From: Corynebacterium appendicis CIP 107643
GTDB lineage: Bacteria > Actinomycetota > Actinomycetes > Mycobacteriales > Mycobacteriaceae
Length of the DNA stretch: 64,000 nt
Direction of reading: 5' to 3'
Assembly (NCBI RefSeq): GCF_030408415.1
Contig: NZ_CP046976.1
Coordinates: forward strand, 806,001-870,000
Shown here: positions 15,601-23,812 of the stretch, one piece after another
How the letters are laid out: every line of letters begins with the position of its first letter
Numbering within the stretch: position 1 is the stretch's first letter
Notes under the pieces: generated by a model
Seen by the model: only the letters and a program-made list of their open reading frames with translations
The model's database searches: none
What the model was told of the DNA's origin: nothing
Program-made: the position numbers and the translations under genes

Positions 15601-16505
15601 TGATCCAAGTTGGCCGCCACGCCGACGTTGTACATCTCATGAGCATGTACACCCACATCGACAAGGACGGTCCGCGTCCCCAGGTAGCGAAACTCATTGT
15701 GCGAGCACTGGACGGGCTCCTGGCAGATCAAACTCCATCTGCCGCTGCTCGCGATCTATCGTCCTATGATTTTCAGCGGCTCTTCGCCTACCTCGAAGCT
15801 ATGCGCGAGCACCTTGAGCCTGGCTGCCTTGTTCGACTGCAGTGGTCGTACCTTCCGGCGCTCGGTTATGACGCGAGAGTCCCAGCGCTATCCGAAAGCT
15901 TAGCTGCCGACCCTGCAAAATTCGTCGAGATCGTGTGCACTGTTTACCGTGCCCGGCCGAGCGGTGAGGACGAAGAAGGCGCCGAGGACCCGGCTGGCGA
16001 AGAACAACACGACGCTTCCCTGGCAACCAATGCGTACCGCTTACTCAATGCATGGGACACACCGCACGGCCTCGTCGATGGCGTCATGAATGCCGAGGTG
16101 CTTCGAGCCTGGCTTGATCGAGCTATGGAGCTCCTGGCTGAACGAGGCCGGACCGAGGTCGGCCTGCAGCAGATTGGCCAGGTTCTCGGCCACACCCCAC
16201 CAGACGCTGACGGCACCTGGCCGGGCAACGTCGTGCGGGATCTCATTGAAGAAGTGCAGCTTGATCACATTGAGACCGGCTTGTACCTCTATATCCTTAA
16301 TAGTCGTGGAGTTACTAGTCGCGGCTTGGAAGACGGCGGCGAGCAGGAGCTCAGGCTTGCTGCGGACTATCGAGTCAAGGCCCAAGCATTCGCCGACATC
16401 GCGCCTCGAGTGGCTGGTTTGTTTAGGAGAATCGCTGTCTCGTACGAAAACGACGCACGACGGAACGAGGAGGACGCAGAACGTTTCCGGCGCGGGCTGC
16501 ACTGA
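12684..16505 (+). CDS. Large protein with possible PD-(D/E)xK nuclease-like N-terminus, unknown function
   Basis: 1,273 residues, GTG start with GGAGG eight bases before it. Residues 25-165 show a compact pattern: VGDWDGSVRA (D58), a strand ending SVWELS (E78), then KKADEDYSKRT and a conserved-looking end WRDVKAFGLDDIETWLE. A D...E-x-S arrangement like this resembles Mrr/PD-(D/E)xK nuclease folds. Residues 190-330 look like a Rossmann-like segment, but no Walker A motif (GxxxxGK[ST]) is present. From about 450 to the end it is helical and repeat-like, as in HEAT/TPR scaffolds. I recall similar giant hypothetical proteins in other actinobacteria without an agreed function. Lone large nuclease-scaffold proteins in accessory islands are often phage-defence effectors; that is inference. 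Codon usage looks less GC-biased than its neighbours. Confidence 0.6.
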   Translation: MRARAGYIDRGKLKNWADTRNSESELPRLVRRLILETTPGLVQLGMPAGDGVAVGDWDGSVRATEATAWVPDGLSVWELSVNSSPNKKADEDYSKRTDTPDGTRTAECTYIEVILRTWTARDKWATNKRNDQVWRDVKAFGLDDIETWLEAAPITWAWLSEELGLSPYGLRTGLTWWRDWAAQTNPTLIPKVVLAGRTDTAKDLEDRLGSSGSVTTIAGASMEEVCAFIAAIAVNLDDQGSGQMLARLAFVDDISTWRQLTTSSQPLVLVPRTPELASEIPAGTVHNFCLPVVSNEGADVTLPALDAAEAAVALTRAGVTDRDRADELGRLARRSLTGLRRNLAVKAVLHRPTWADASPSRNFRSILLAGSWGDNAEGDRSILEALTGTDYESFREAITGIADNPTDPLVIRTGEAWHLVSPVDAWMLLVPKLTHDDMKRFETIVERVFAEDDPALDLPRDQRWRASIDGKTRRYSGDLRRGLAQSLALLGMYGETVVLSGGVSGSDFANYLVGKLLEWASTDDTGRAWQSLADILPLLAEAGPDAFLDAVSAATAGDAPLLATMFQDNADESGIFSGGTPHSNLLWALECVSWSSDHFGRAVDLLARLDEIDPGGRLANRPAASLAAIFRPWHPDSSVDPDRRLIVLDTLRRRRPGVAWKLECSMLPEGHGTHFPISTPAFRTWRPDKLSVTYGEFWKMTTAAVERCIEDSGQDAQRWSTILSHTAELPPADRARVVDALESMADQPQFTADFREAVWRTLVDLIGRHRKFPDAAWTLPDEELGKLDALAARYQPRSAYVRLIGLFQSWTPYIGAHKQDDYEAFEREFGRRRVQAVEKIEAEGGFDAITRLARDASVPGAVGIALAKIGSSHDDELLGWLTSADQDLASTAMSYFSTRYSLEGFALITDFLEQSDLTVDQRVRLLLVARDNLAEVWALVDTDPDLEARYWRAFQTIGLGQDIDKIDEIAEHLIQVGRHADVVHLMSMYTHIDKDGPRPQVAKLIVRALDGLLADQTPSAAARDLSSYDFQRLFAYLEAMREHLEPGCLVRLQWSYLPALGYDARVPALSESLAADPAKFVEIVCTVYRARPSGEDEEGAEDPAGEEQHDASLATNAYRLLNAWDTPHGLVDGVMNAEVLRAWLDRAMELLAERGRTEVGLQQIGQVLGHTPPDADGTWPGNVVRDLIEEVQLDHIETGLYLYILNSRGVTSRGLEDGGEQELRLAADYRVKAQAFADIAPRVAGLFRRIAVSYENDARRNEEDAERFRRGLH

Positions 16506-16576
16506 GCGGCATAAATCGCGTCACACAGCGAGTTTGCAGGACACTGTGAGCTGGAGTGTGTATGCACATCGCTCGA

Positions 16577-16624
16577 GACGTTATAAGGATATGGAATGTG
16601 GTGGACTTCAAGTTCAACGTCTAG
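16577..16624 (+). repeat. FKFNV repeat, copy D
   Basis: Reads A-R-D-V-I-R-I-W-N-V-V-D-F-K-F-N-V-stop, TAG at 16622-16624. It lies 72 bases after the stop of the 1,273-residue gene, in the same orientation but not part of it. No hairpin or higBA sequence follows. Confidence 0.6.
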
Positions 16625-16719
16625 GGCCGTGGCAAGTCGGTAGCACGTTTTTCGATTCGACGCTTTGGGGCACTACCGGGGCTACCGGTGGTCTTCTTAG
16701 ATTGAGCGGTTCAGATTTC

Positions 16720-16890
16720 CTAACCTAAAGCTCGTTTGAGCGTGCTATCCGCTGGTGTGCCTCCGATGCTGCTGCTCATAAGGTGGCGGGCGCTCCATGA
16801 ATACAAGGCGTAGGTCGCGCCTGAGGTCAGGCCGAGGAGGATGCCGTGGCTGACTGAGTCGTAGTCCGAGTTTCCGCACCCCCTGGCCTC
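16720..16890 (-). pseudogene. Fragment of a DMT/EamA-type transporter
   Basis: A short frame reads SHGILLGLTSGATYALYSWSAR and ends in SSSIGGTPADSTLKRALG-stop (shown in parts). The G-L-x-x-G-x-x-Y-A-L-Y-S pattern is typical of a transmembrane repeat in EamA transporters. Only some 55 codons remain, without a start, so this is a scrap. The match is short and the family call is tentative. Confidence 0.35.
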
Positions 16891-16901
16891 TGGTATACGC
16901 G

Positions 16902-17442
16902 CTAGCCCCGCTCGGGGTAGCGCACGAGGAGATCGTAGCCGATGACTGCGCCGTCGTTGAGCGTTGCCTCGCTCACCTTCGCCCCGGCTGCACCCAGGCC
17001 CATAATGTGGCCAACCTCGTCACCGTGGGCGATGAGGTGGCCGCGATGATACGCCGGTGGCAGCGCCACCACACCGCCTCTGCGCACATGATCGCGGTGG
17101 GGGTTTCGGCGGCGTTCGCCCGTAGCTGCGAGATCGCGTCCGAGAACTCCTCGCCCAGCGCATGGTTGGCGTAATTGTGGAAGCTGCGGTTACGCCAGTT
17201 GCCGTTAACCTCAAACGGCACCGAGTGGGACACGTTGCGCCGCCCGGAGAGGCCTCGCTTCTGCTGTAAGTGATGCCACATGTTGGAAGGTGTTCGGCAA
17301 GGTGGTCGCCGTTGAACCACGGGTACTTCCTGGACCCGGGCAGCTTGCGCACATCCACGATGGATGCCACACCGGCAGCCTTGATCATTTCAGCGAAGTC
17401 CTCGAACTCGAGGTTGGAGTGGCCCACGGTGAAAATGCGCAT
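16902..17442 (-). pseudogene. DUF488 protein, frameshifted duplicate
   Basis: Starts MRIFTVGHSNLEFEDFAEMI and KLPGSRKYPWFNGD, then needs a frame change near 17260 to read GLSGRRNVSHSVPFEVNGNW and IMCAEAVWWRCHRRII, and another near 17040 to read HGDEVGHIMGLGAAGA and end LLVRYPERG. It matches the intact DUF488 gene at 22510 along its full length, and similarity continues into the sequence beyond the stop (GGCCTCTGG before the shared GGGGTAGCGCACGAGGAG), so it is a decayed segmental duplicate rather than a distant homologue. Confidence 0.85.
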
Positions 17443-17467
17443 GTCGCCAATGCTACGCGCCAAGCGG

Positions 17468-17548
17468 TTACACCCACATCGGCGTCCAGGTATCGTGCAC
17501 CGGCAGGTACTCGGACCGGTAGAACGCGGGGGTAGCAGGGAGGACGTT
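17468..17548 (-). other. Possible 3' scrap of an unidentified gene
   Basis: A frame ends PATPAFYRSEYLPVHDTWTP followed by MWV-stop at 17468. The composition looks protein-like, but there is no start and no family I recognise. The following bases up to 17804 (about 255 bases) show no gene, only lower-GC sequence before repeat copy E. Confidence 0.25.
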
Positions 17549-17804
17549 TAATGCATTCGCGCCCGCCTTTGCGCGGCATCAATCCTATTTACGGCCGAGC
17601 GTTCCGCACGGACCGTTCGGTTAAGTTTCAACGGATCGCTTGGGCGACATCGAAAGCCTGAATTAACCGTATGTGGGGCGAATCCCATGTACGTCTTGTT
17701 AAAGGACGCTGCTGCACGATGAGCGGGGGCTGAGGCTACCTGGTGTGCACTCTATCTTTGCCGCACATAACCGGGTGTGGTGGTTTTAGCTGCTATTCAC
17801 GAAT

Positions 17805-17866
17805 GAGAAGGTTTCTTTGCGCCGACACGCCGTGGAGTTCGAATTCAACGTTTAGCGTTTAACGCT
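17805..17866 (+). repeat. FKFNV repeat, copy E, with hairpin
   Basis: Reads T-N-E-K-V-S-L-R-R-H-A-V-E-F-E-F-N-V-stop (TAG 17851-17853), very close to copy F (A-N-E-K-V-T-L-Q-L-H-T-V-E-F-K-F-N-V). It is followed by AGCG...CGCT dyad sequence. It meets the stop codon of the convergent VWA gene at 17868 and no higBA sequence follows. Confidence 0.65.
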
Positions 17867-17867
17867 G

Positions 17868-19787
17868 TTACCAGCGGAGGTACTCTCCCACCACAGCGCC
17901 TCCGAGTTCGTTGAGGTCGGGTGCGACGACGTTGGCGCCGGTGCGGTTGGCGAGGGCATCGATAAGCGAAACAAGCCCTGGATCATCCCCGAGGCGGAAG
18001 AAGGTGATCTTCGTCCCGCGTTTGGTCACCGTGTCAAGCGCATCGACTGTGCGCGCGAGCGTGATGCGGTCGGTCGGCCAGTTGAAGTAGGCCTCGCCCC
18101 ATTCGGTCAGGATAGAGGTCGGCTCGCCGTCGGTGACGATGAGAAGCGTCGGGTCGTAGTTGGCGTGGCGGTTGAAGAACTCGTTAGCGAGAAGCAGCGC
18201 GTGCTGCAGGTTGGTGCCCTTTTCCTGCATCGGCGGCAGGGCGGTGAGTTCTTCGATCGTCAGCGTCTGCGCGTAGAGGCCGAAACCGATCAGCGCGAGC
18301 TCGTCGCTGCGGAACTGAGTGGTGATGAGGTGGCTCAGCGCTAGCGCGGTCTGCTTCATCGGCGTCCAGCGGCCTTCCATCGCCATGGAAAAGGAGGTGT
18401 CCACAAGGAGTGCAACGGCGTTTTTCGTACGCGCTTCGGTTTCGACCACTTCGATGTCGTTCACGGTGATCGCGAACGGCTCGCCGCTGGCGGCGCTGCG
18501 CTGGAGCGCGTTCGTGATGGTCCGGGTGGTGTCCCACGCCTGAGTGTCGCCGAACTCCCAAGGGCGGGTGCCACCGGTGGGTTCGCCCTGCTGACCGGCG
18601 AGGCGGGAATCGCGCTGGCCGCGGGATAACTGGGAGGTCGCGCCCTTCAGCAGCTCTTTGCCCAGCATGCGCAGCGCTTTCGGGGATAGCTGCAGCGACC
18701 CGGACTCGCCCTTGTTCAGCAATCCGGAGTCGCGCAACGCTTTCTCCAAGTCGCGCAGATGTTTAGCGCTGGTGGCGGTGTCAGCGCCTAAGAGGTCGGC
18801 GACCTCGTCCAAGTCAATGTCTCCGGGGCGTTCACCTCCGAGGGTGGCGGCGAGCTCGTCGAGGCGCCCGAGGTCGCGCATCGCGCGGGTGGCTTCGCCC
18901 AGGCCCATGCCGCCTGATGCCTCGTCGCCGTCGAACGATTCGGACCCGGTCCAGTCCAGGTCGGGGCGGATGCCGCGCAGGTTCGCATCCAGCTCGCCAA
19001 CGAGGTTCATCAGCTCCTCCGAGCCGAAGGCTTCGGCCGCGAGCTGCATGAGTTCGGCGCGCTGATCGGGCGTCATGGAGTTGAGCAAGCGCTGGGCTGC
19101 CGCCGATCGCTGCGCAAGTAGCTCCACCAACTCCTCGATGTTGCGGGGGTTCTCTGGAAACTGATCCCCGTGCTTGGCCATGAAATCCTGAAAGTCCTGC
19201 TCCGTGGCCATGCCGGCGCGATGCTTGCCCAACAGCACGTTGAGATCGCGAAGCATCTCGGCGACGGATGCGCGATCTTCATCGGTGGCACCTTCCAGCG
19301 CCTCTTTCATGCCGGCGAAGCGCTGGTCTAAGAGTTCGCGGCCGATGAGGTCTTTGATCTGCTGGTACTTCTCGCGCGCTTCTGAGGAAGCCCAGTCGTA
19401 GCCGTTCAGTTCAGTCACCGCCGCCGCGGGGGAGACGGGCAGGTTGTCGAGTGTCATCTCCCGCATTGTGCGGTCGAGATCGTCCATATCCACATCGCGG
19501 GCGAGTTGGCCGCGTTCGGCGAGCACCGCTTCGTCGAGAAGCTTCTTCGCTTCCTGGAGCGTGCCCCCGAGGTTGGTCTTGTGCAGCAGCTCCTTGCGGC
19601 GCTCCGCGATTTGGCGCAGGAAGTCGTCGTAGCCCTCGCGGCGCAGATACTCGCGCATGGCCTGCTCGGTGGAGTAGCCATACATGACGTCGTCGGCAAT
19701 GGCGCGCACCGCCTTGGTCAGGTCGGGCGGTGGGGCGAGTGGATCCGGGCCCGGGGTGTACCTGCGGTACCTGCGTTGCTTAGCCAT
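17868..19787 (-). CDS. VWA-domain protein (Mg-chelatase D-like partner of the AAA ATPase)
   Basis: 639 residues from ATG 19787, which overlaps the end of the AAA ATPase gene by eight bases. The N-terminal two thirds is helical and charged; a von Willebrand A domain starts near residue 455 with the MIDAS motif LLVDTSFSMAMEG (D-x-S-x-S) and continues LIGFGLYAQ and IVTDGEPTSI. MoxR-type AAA ATPases paired with VWA proteins work as chaperone or metal-insertion machines in the cytoplasm. The substrate here is unknown. The overlapping start suggests translational coupling and equal expression. Repeat copy E lies immediately beyond the stop. Confidence 0.85.
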   Translation of the reverse strand: MAKQRRYRRYTPGPDPLAPPPDLTKAVRAIADDVMYGYSTEQAMREYLRREGYDDFLRQIAERRKELLHKTNLGGTLQEAKKLLDEAVLAERGQLARDVDMDDLDRTMREMTLDNLPVSPAAAVTELNGYDWASSEAREKYQQIKDLIGRELLDQRFAGMKEALEGATDEDRASVAEMLRDLNVLLGKHRAGMATEQDFQDFMAKHGDQFPENPRNIEELVELLAQRSAAAQRLLNSMTPDQRAELMQLAAEAFGSEELMNLVGELDANLRGIRPDLDWTGSESFDGDEASGGMGLGEATRAMRDLGRLDELAATLGGERPGDIDLDEVADLLGADTATSAKHLRDLEKALRDSGLLNKGESGSLQLSPKALRMLGKELLKGATSQLSRGQRDSRLAGQQGEPTGGTRPWEFGDTQAWDTTRTITNALQRSAASGEPFAITVNDIEVVETEARTKNAVALLVDTSFSMAMEGRWTPMKQTALALSHLITTQFRSDELALIGFGLYAQTLTIEELTALPPMQEKGTNLQHALLLANEFFNRHANYDPTLLIVTDGEPTSILTEWGEAYFNWPTDRITLARTVDALDTVTKRGTKITFFRLGDDPGLVSLIDALANRTGANVVAPDLNELGGAVVGEYLRW

Positions 19788-21174
19788 AGATGCTCTCACC
19801 TTCGCCGGAGTCCTTCGAAATCTTTTGGGTGAGGTAGAGTGCCTCCACCGCGAGCTCGATGGCACTAGCGCGCTCGCCCTCGCTCTCGGCGTTGAATGTC
19901 GAAGCAATGTCTTCGTAAAGCGTGCCTTCGAGCTGGGGCAGGCCGTTGAGGAATTCTGCCGCCGTAATGTTTTCTCCAGTGGTGATGAAGGTGGAGCCGT
20001 CGAGCGCCTCGATCAGCGGGGTGAAGTCGAGTCCCTTGATCCGGGGGCGAAGAGCTTGAGCCACGGAGTTGCGCAGCAGGTACTCGAGGATGTCCCACAC
20101 GCGGCCTTCCTCGCCGTGCTCGAACTCCACCTTGCCGCCGAGCACGTCGACGGCGGCCTCCAGGTCCACTAGGCGCGCGACCGGGGCCTCCCCGGTAATG
20201 GCGGCGCGGCGGGCAGCGGAGGCTGCGACTGTCTCGGCGCCGGCGACGGCGAAGCGGGCCGAGACGCCGGCACGCTGGTTCACCGCGTCGGATTCGCGCA
20301 GCGCGCGGGTGAACCGGGCGAGGGCTTCCATAATGGTTTGCGGAACATTGGCCGTGAGCTGTGATTCCTGCTCGATGACGCGGATCTCGTCGTCCAGCTC
20401 GACGGGGTAGTGGGTGCGGATCTCAGCGCCGAAGCGGTCCTTGAGCGGGGTGATGATGCGCCCGCGGTTCGTGTAGTCCTCCGGGTTCGCCGACGCCACC
20501 ACTAGCACGTCCAGCGGCAGGCGCAGCATGTAGCCGCGGATCTGGATGTCGGCTTCCTCCATTACGTTGAGCATGGCCACCTGGATGCGCTCCGCCAAGT
20601 CCGGCAGTTCGTTGATGGCCACGATGCCGCGGTTGGAGCGCGGGATGAGGCCGTAGTGGATGGTCTCCGGGTCGCCCAGGCGGCGGCCTTCGGCCACGCG
20701 CATCGGGTCCACGTCGCCGATCAGATCCGCCACGGAGGTGTCCGGGGTTGCCAGCTTCTCGGAGTAGCGGGCCTCGCGCGGGATCCAAACGATGGGCAGC
20801 GCGTCCCCTTCATCCTTGACGCGGCGCTTCGTGGCGTCCGTCACCGGGTTCAGGGGGTGTTCGCGCAGCTCGGATCCTTCGACGGCGGGCACAAAGGCGT
20901 CGAGAAGCAAAGGAAGCGTGCGAAGCAGGCGGGTCTTGCCCTGGCCGCGCTCGCCGAGCAGCACGATGTCGTGGCCGGCGATGATGGCGCGCTCGACCTG
21001 CGGCAACACGGTGTGCTCGAGGCCGTGGAGGCCGGGCCACGGGTTTTCGCCGGCGCGCAGTATGGCGATGAGGTTGTCGCGCATCTCTTCGCGCACGGTC
21101 TTGTAGGTGTAGCCGGCGGCCTTGAGCTCGCCGAGGGTGGTGATGGATGGCCAGGAGTTGGGCGCTTCAGTCAT
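19780..21174 (-). CDS. MoxR/ChlI-type AAA+ ATPase
   Basis: 464 residues. Walker A GERGQGKT at 74-81, a Walker B-like segment GIVAINELPDLAERIQVAML, sensor-1-like VVASANPEDY and a downstream arginine-finger region (LKDRFGAEIRTHYP) are all present. The lid domain includes RAGVSARFAVAGAETVAASA. It resembles the Mg-chelatase I-subunit/MoxR group and should form a hexamer that works with the VWA protein encoded just downstream. It is divergent from the phosphatase gene at 21233, with 58 bases between the starts holding both promoters. Confidence 0.88.
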   Translation of the reverse strand: MTEAPNSWPSITTLGELKAAGYTYKTVREEMRDNLIAILRAGENPWPGLHGLEHTVLPQVERAIIAGHDIVLLGERGQGKTRLLRTLPLLLDAFVPAVEGSELREHPLNPVTDATKRRVKDEGDALPIVWIPREARYSEKLATPDTSVADLIGDVDPMRVAEGRRLGDPETIHYGLIPRSNRGIVAINELPDLAERIQVAMLNVMEEADIQIRGYMLRLPLDVLVVASANPEDYTNRGRIITPLKDRFGAEIRTHYPVELDDEIRVIEQESQLTANVPQTIMEALARFTRALRESDAVNQRAGVSARFAVAGAETVAASAARRAAITGEAPVARLVDLEAAVDVLGGKVEFEHGEEGRVWDILEYLLRNSVAQALRPRIKGLDFTPLIEALDGSTFITTGENITAAEFLNGLPQLEGTLYEDIASTFNAESEGERASAIELAVEALYLTQKISKDSGEGESIYG

Positions 21175-21232
21175 GCCGGCCAGGGTACGCGTGTTTCCTG
21201 GGTGGGTATCCGCGATGGCTTATCATCCCTTC

Positions 21233-21775
21233 ATGGCCACCATCTACCTCATTCGCCACGGCGAGACCCCGACGACCGGCAAAATCCTTCCTGGGCGCGC
21301 GCCGGGGTTGCACCTTTCGGAGAGGGGGTGCATGCAAGCTGCGGCTGTGGCCCAGCAACTCGCCAGCGTGGACGCGGTGTACTCCTCACCGCTCGAGCGC
21401 GCTCGGGAGACTGCCTTACCCACCTGCGAACGGTTCCAAAAAGAGCTCGTGCTTGACGACGGCCTGCTGGAAGCGGATTTCGGCACATGGACCGGCGAAT
21501 CCTTGGCCGACCTTGCCACGTTGCCCGAGTGGCAGGTCGTGCTGAGGCGGCCTGGGGAGTTCCGCTTCCCTGGCGGTGAGTCGTTCGTGGAGATGCAACA
21601 CCGCGTAGTAGGTTGCGTGCGCACGATCGCGGCGCGGCACCCGGGCGAGGCGGTGGCCTGCTTCACCCACGCCGACCCGATCAAGGCGGCGTTGGCGCAT
21701 TTCACGGGACGGGGGTGGGGCGCGTTCCAGCAGATCCCGGCGGAACCGTGTTCGGTGTCGGAGCTTGAGCTGTGA
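21233..21775 (+). CDS. Histidine phosphatase-superfamily protein (MSMEG_4193-type)
   Basis: 180 residues. The phosphohistidine motif is LIRHGET at residues 6-12; PGRAPGLHLSERG, YSSPLERARETA, the acidic ADFGTWTGESLADL and the second histidine in CFTHADPIKA complete the phosphoglycerate-mutase-like active site. The start ATG 21233 gives the motif at the expected N-terminal position. The gene overlaps the SCO1664-family gene by four bases (GTGA), so the two are coupled. In other actinobacteria this pair usually comes with a DUF3090 gene, which is absent here. Substrate unknown. Confidence 0.85.
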   Translation: MATIYLIRHGETPTTGKILPGRAPGLHLSERGCMQAAAVAQQLASVDAVYSSPLERARETALPTCERFQKELVLDDGLLEADFGTWTGESLADLATLPEWQVVLRRPGEFRFPGGESFVEMQHRVVGCVRTIAARHPGEAVACFTHADPIKAALAHFTGRGWGAFQQIPAEPCSVSELEL

Positions 21776-22506
21776 CCGCGAATGAGCTGCTTGAACTGCT
21801 TCAACACGGCGAGGTCGGTTTCGTAGGCCAGCTCGCGGAGTCCTCGAACCTCACGGTGGTTGTGGACCTCACGCTTGCTCGCGACAGTGGCCGAGAGGAC
21901 TACTGCTGGGGCATCTTCAAGCCTGAGGCGGGGGAGCGTTACCTCCACGATTTCCCGGTGGGGCTGTGGCGGCGCGAGCGGGCTGCGTACCTGCTCAGCG
22001 CGTGGCTGGGCTGGGACATCGTGCCGCCCACGGTGGTGCGCGAGGTGGGCCCGCTCGGTGTCGGGTCGTTGCAGTACTACGTGGACAACGACGGCTCCCA
22101 CTATTTCCCGCTGTACGAGACCCGCCCCGACCTGCATCCCCAGTTACTGCGCATGGCTGTTTTCGACTTATTGGTGAATAACACGGACCGTAAATCGGGC
22201 CACGTTTTGCTCGCCCGCTCGCAAAACGCTAACGGCGTTGACCACGTGTGGGGCATCGACCAGGGACTGTGCTTTCACCATGATCCGAAGTTGCGCACCG
22301 TGATCTGGGACTTCGGGCACGAGGCGATCCCATCCGAGCTGGTGGATGCGGTCGAGCCGCTCGCGGGGGAGGTGCCGGAGGAGGTGGCGTCGTTGTTGTC
22401 ACCGGAAGAGGTGGCGGCGTTGAAATCGCGCGCCTCGCGCATCGTGCGCCTGCCGTGGTTGCCCGAGCCCCAGTCCGAGTTTCCTTACCCCTGGCCCCTG
22501 GTGTAG
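21772..22506 (+). CDS. SCO1664-family protein (kinase-fold)
   Basis: 244 residues, GTG start inside the stop of the phosphatase gene. Motifs include YCWGIFKPEAGERYLHDFP, a basic ERAAYLLSAWLG and the catalytic-loop-like FDLLVNNTDRKSGHVLL followed by HVWGIDQGLCFH, which has the D...N...D layout of PI3/4-kinase-like and HipA-like folds. It belongs to the conserved actinobacterial SCO1664 family, whose substrate I do not know. Coupling to a phosphatase suggests opposed or linked phosphate chemistry. The C-terminus ends in the proline-rich SEFPYPWPL. Confidence 0.85.
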   Translation: MTANELLELLQHGEVGFVGQLAESSNLTVVVDLTLARDSGREDYCWGIFKPEAGERYLHDFPVGLWRRERAAYLLSAWLGWDIVPPTVVREVGPLGVGSLQYYVDNDGSHYFPLYETRPDLHPQLLRMAVFDLLVNNTDRKSGHVLLARSQNANGVDHVWGIDQGLCFHHDPKLRTVIWDFGHEAIPSELVDAVEPLAGEVPEEVASLLSPEEVAALKSRASRIVRLPWLPEPQSEFPYPWPLV

Positions 22507-22509
22507 GCG

Positions 22510-23052
22510 CTACTCCCGCGCGGGGTAGCGCACGAGGAGGTCGTCGCCGACCACGGCGCCGTCGTTAAGCGTTGCTTTGCGTATCGACGCACCTTCGGCC
22601 CCCAACCCCATCACGTGCTCCACCTTGTCCCCGTGGGCGAGGAGGTGGTCGGCGATGATGCGGCGGTGGCAGCGCCACCACACCGCCTCGGAACACATGA
22701 TGGCGGTCGGCGTGTGAGCGGCGTGCTGGCGCAGTTTCTCCAATGCTGTTGAGAATTCTTCACCCAGGGCGTGGTCGGCGTAGTTGTGGAAGCTGCGGTT
22801 TTGCCAGTTGGCGTTGACCTCGAACGGGATCGTCTTGGATACGTTGCGCCGCCCCGCCAGACCCTCGTTCTTCATGTAGTCGATGCCGTGCTCGGGGAGG
22901 TGCTGGCTGAGGGCGTCGTCGTTGAACCACGGGTACTTCCGTGAACCGGTCAGCTTGCGCACATCGACGACTGCCGCGACCCCGGCTGCCTGAAGCATGC
23001 GCACGAACTCGTCGAATTCAAGGTTGGAGTGGCCGACGGTGAAGATGCGCAT
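22510..23052 (-). CDS. DUF488-family protein
   Basis: 180 residues from ATG 23052 (an in-frame GTG lies three codons upstream). It has the DUF488 hallmarks: TVGHSNLEFDEFVRML, DVRKLTGSRKYPWFN, GRRNVSKTIPFEVNAN, NYADHALGEEF and the cysteine region AIMCSEAVWWRCHRRIIAD. The biochemical role of the family is unresolved; the conserved Cys/His cluster suggests catalysis or metal binding. It is convergent with the SCO1664-family gene, three bases apart. A broken copy is at 16902. Confidence 0.85.
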   Translation of the reverse strand: MRIFTVGHSNLEFDEFVRMLQAAGVAAVVDVRKLTGSRKYPWFNDDALSQHLPEHGIDYMKNEGLAGRRNVSKTIPFEVNANWQNRSFHNYADHALGEEFSTALEKLRQHAAHTPTAIMCSEAVWWRCHRRIIADHLLAHGDKVEHVMGLGAEGASIRKATLNDGAVVGDDLLVRYPARE

Positions 23053-23103
23053 GGGTGCCACCGTACCCCGAACCCGAGGTGCTCTTGAGCGGAGCCGCCT
23101 AAA

Positions 23104-23694
23104 TCAGACCCGCTGGGCGAGATCGGGGTAATGTACGACCACTCCGTCACTGTCCACTTCTAATTCGACATCGACTCCACGTGTTCCACTTGCGTAGCGG
23201 ACTGTCTTAGAGTCGATTGAGCTGTAGTACTGGTCCGAAGCGATCACTTCTAGCGATGGCATATCAATCCAGGCCATGATGAGTTGCGTCTTAGGAACCT
23301 GAGCTTCCAAAAGCCCCAAGCGGCGAATGGGCATCGTGTTCGTGAGCGGGCAAAGGCCGAGGTCGCAATCCAGCGCGTCTTCCAGGTCTGCTGAACGAAC
23401 AATTCCGGGGGAGGGCAGATTTGTTGGCGGGGTCCCCTCTTCTTTGGTCTGCGACGACCATACGACCTGCTCGGACCTGACGAGTTTGAGGCTCCGCTCC
23501 CAACCATCGCCTTCAACGTTCACCGTCACATTTTGGGTGACCCAGTTCTCCGTGGCCTCTAGTGCCCAGGTTGCCTGGTAACCCTCTCCGTGTTGTACTC
23601 CGGTGGCCGATAAACCGGCTCCGTCAAACCGAACCGTAGCCTCGTTCTGGATGACGGGGTTGTCGATGTGCACCCACCTGTAGCTACGTTCCAT
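23104..23694 (-). CDS. Putative glycolipid-binding protein (DUF1089)
   Basis: 196 residues, mostly beta structure. RYDGAGLSATG-like sequence (VRFDGAGLSATGVQHGEGYQ), the strand pair around WALEATENWVTQNVTVNVEG, and the C-terminal MAWIDMPSLEVIASDQYYSS with a repeated YASGTRGVDVELEVDSDG ending match the DUF1089 family, annotated as putative glycolipid-binding. There is no signal peptide, so a cytoplasmic role is likely. ATG 23694 gives the family-like MERSYRWVHID start. Confidence 0.7.
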   Translation of the reverse strand: MERSYRWVHIDNPVIQNEATVRFDGAGLSATGVQHGEGYQATWALEATENWVTQNVTVNVEGDGWERSLKLVRSEQVVWSSQTKEEGTPPTNLPSPGIVRSADLEDALDCDLGLCPLTNTMPIRRLGLLEAQVPKTQLIMAWIDMPSLEVIASDQYYSSIDSKTVRYASGTRGVDVELEVDSDGVVVHYPDLAQRV

Positions 23695-23812
23695 GGTGGT
23701 TAGTCTATCGAGAGACCGCGCATGGGAAAGCGGGTAGTCGACTGCAACTGGGCCCGAGAAGAGTGTTGCGGGTTCTGCAGTTTTTCGGGGGACGCTGGCT
23801 ACACTCGCGGGC

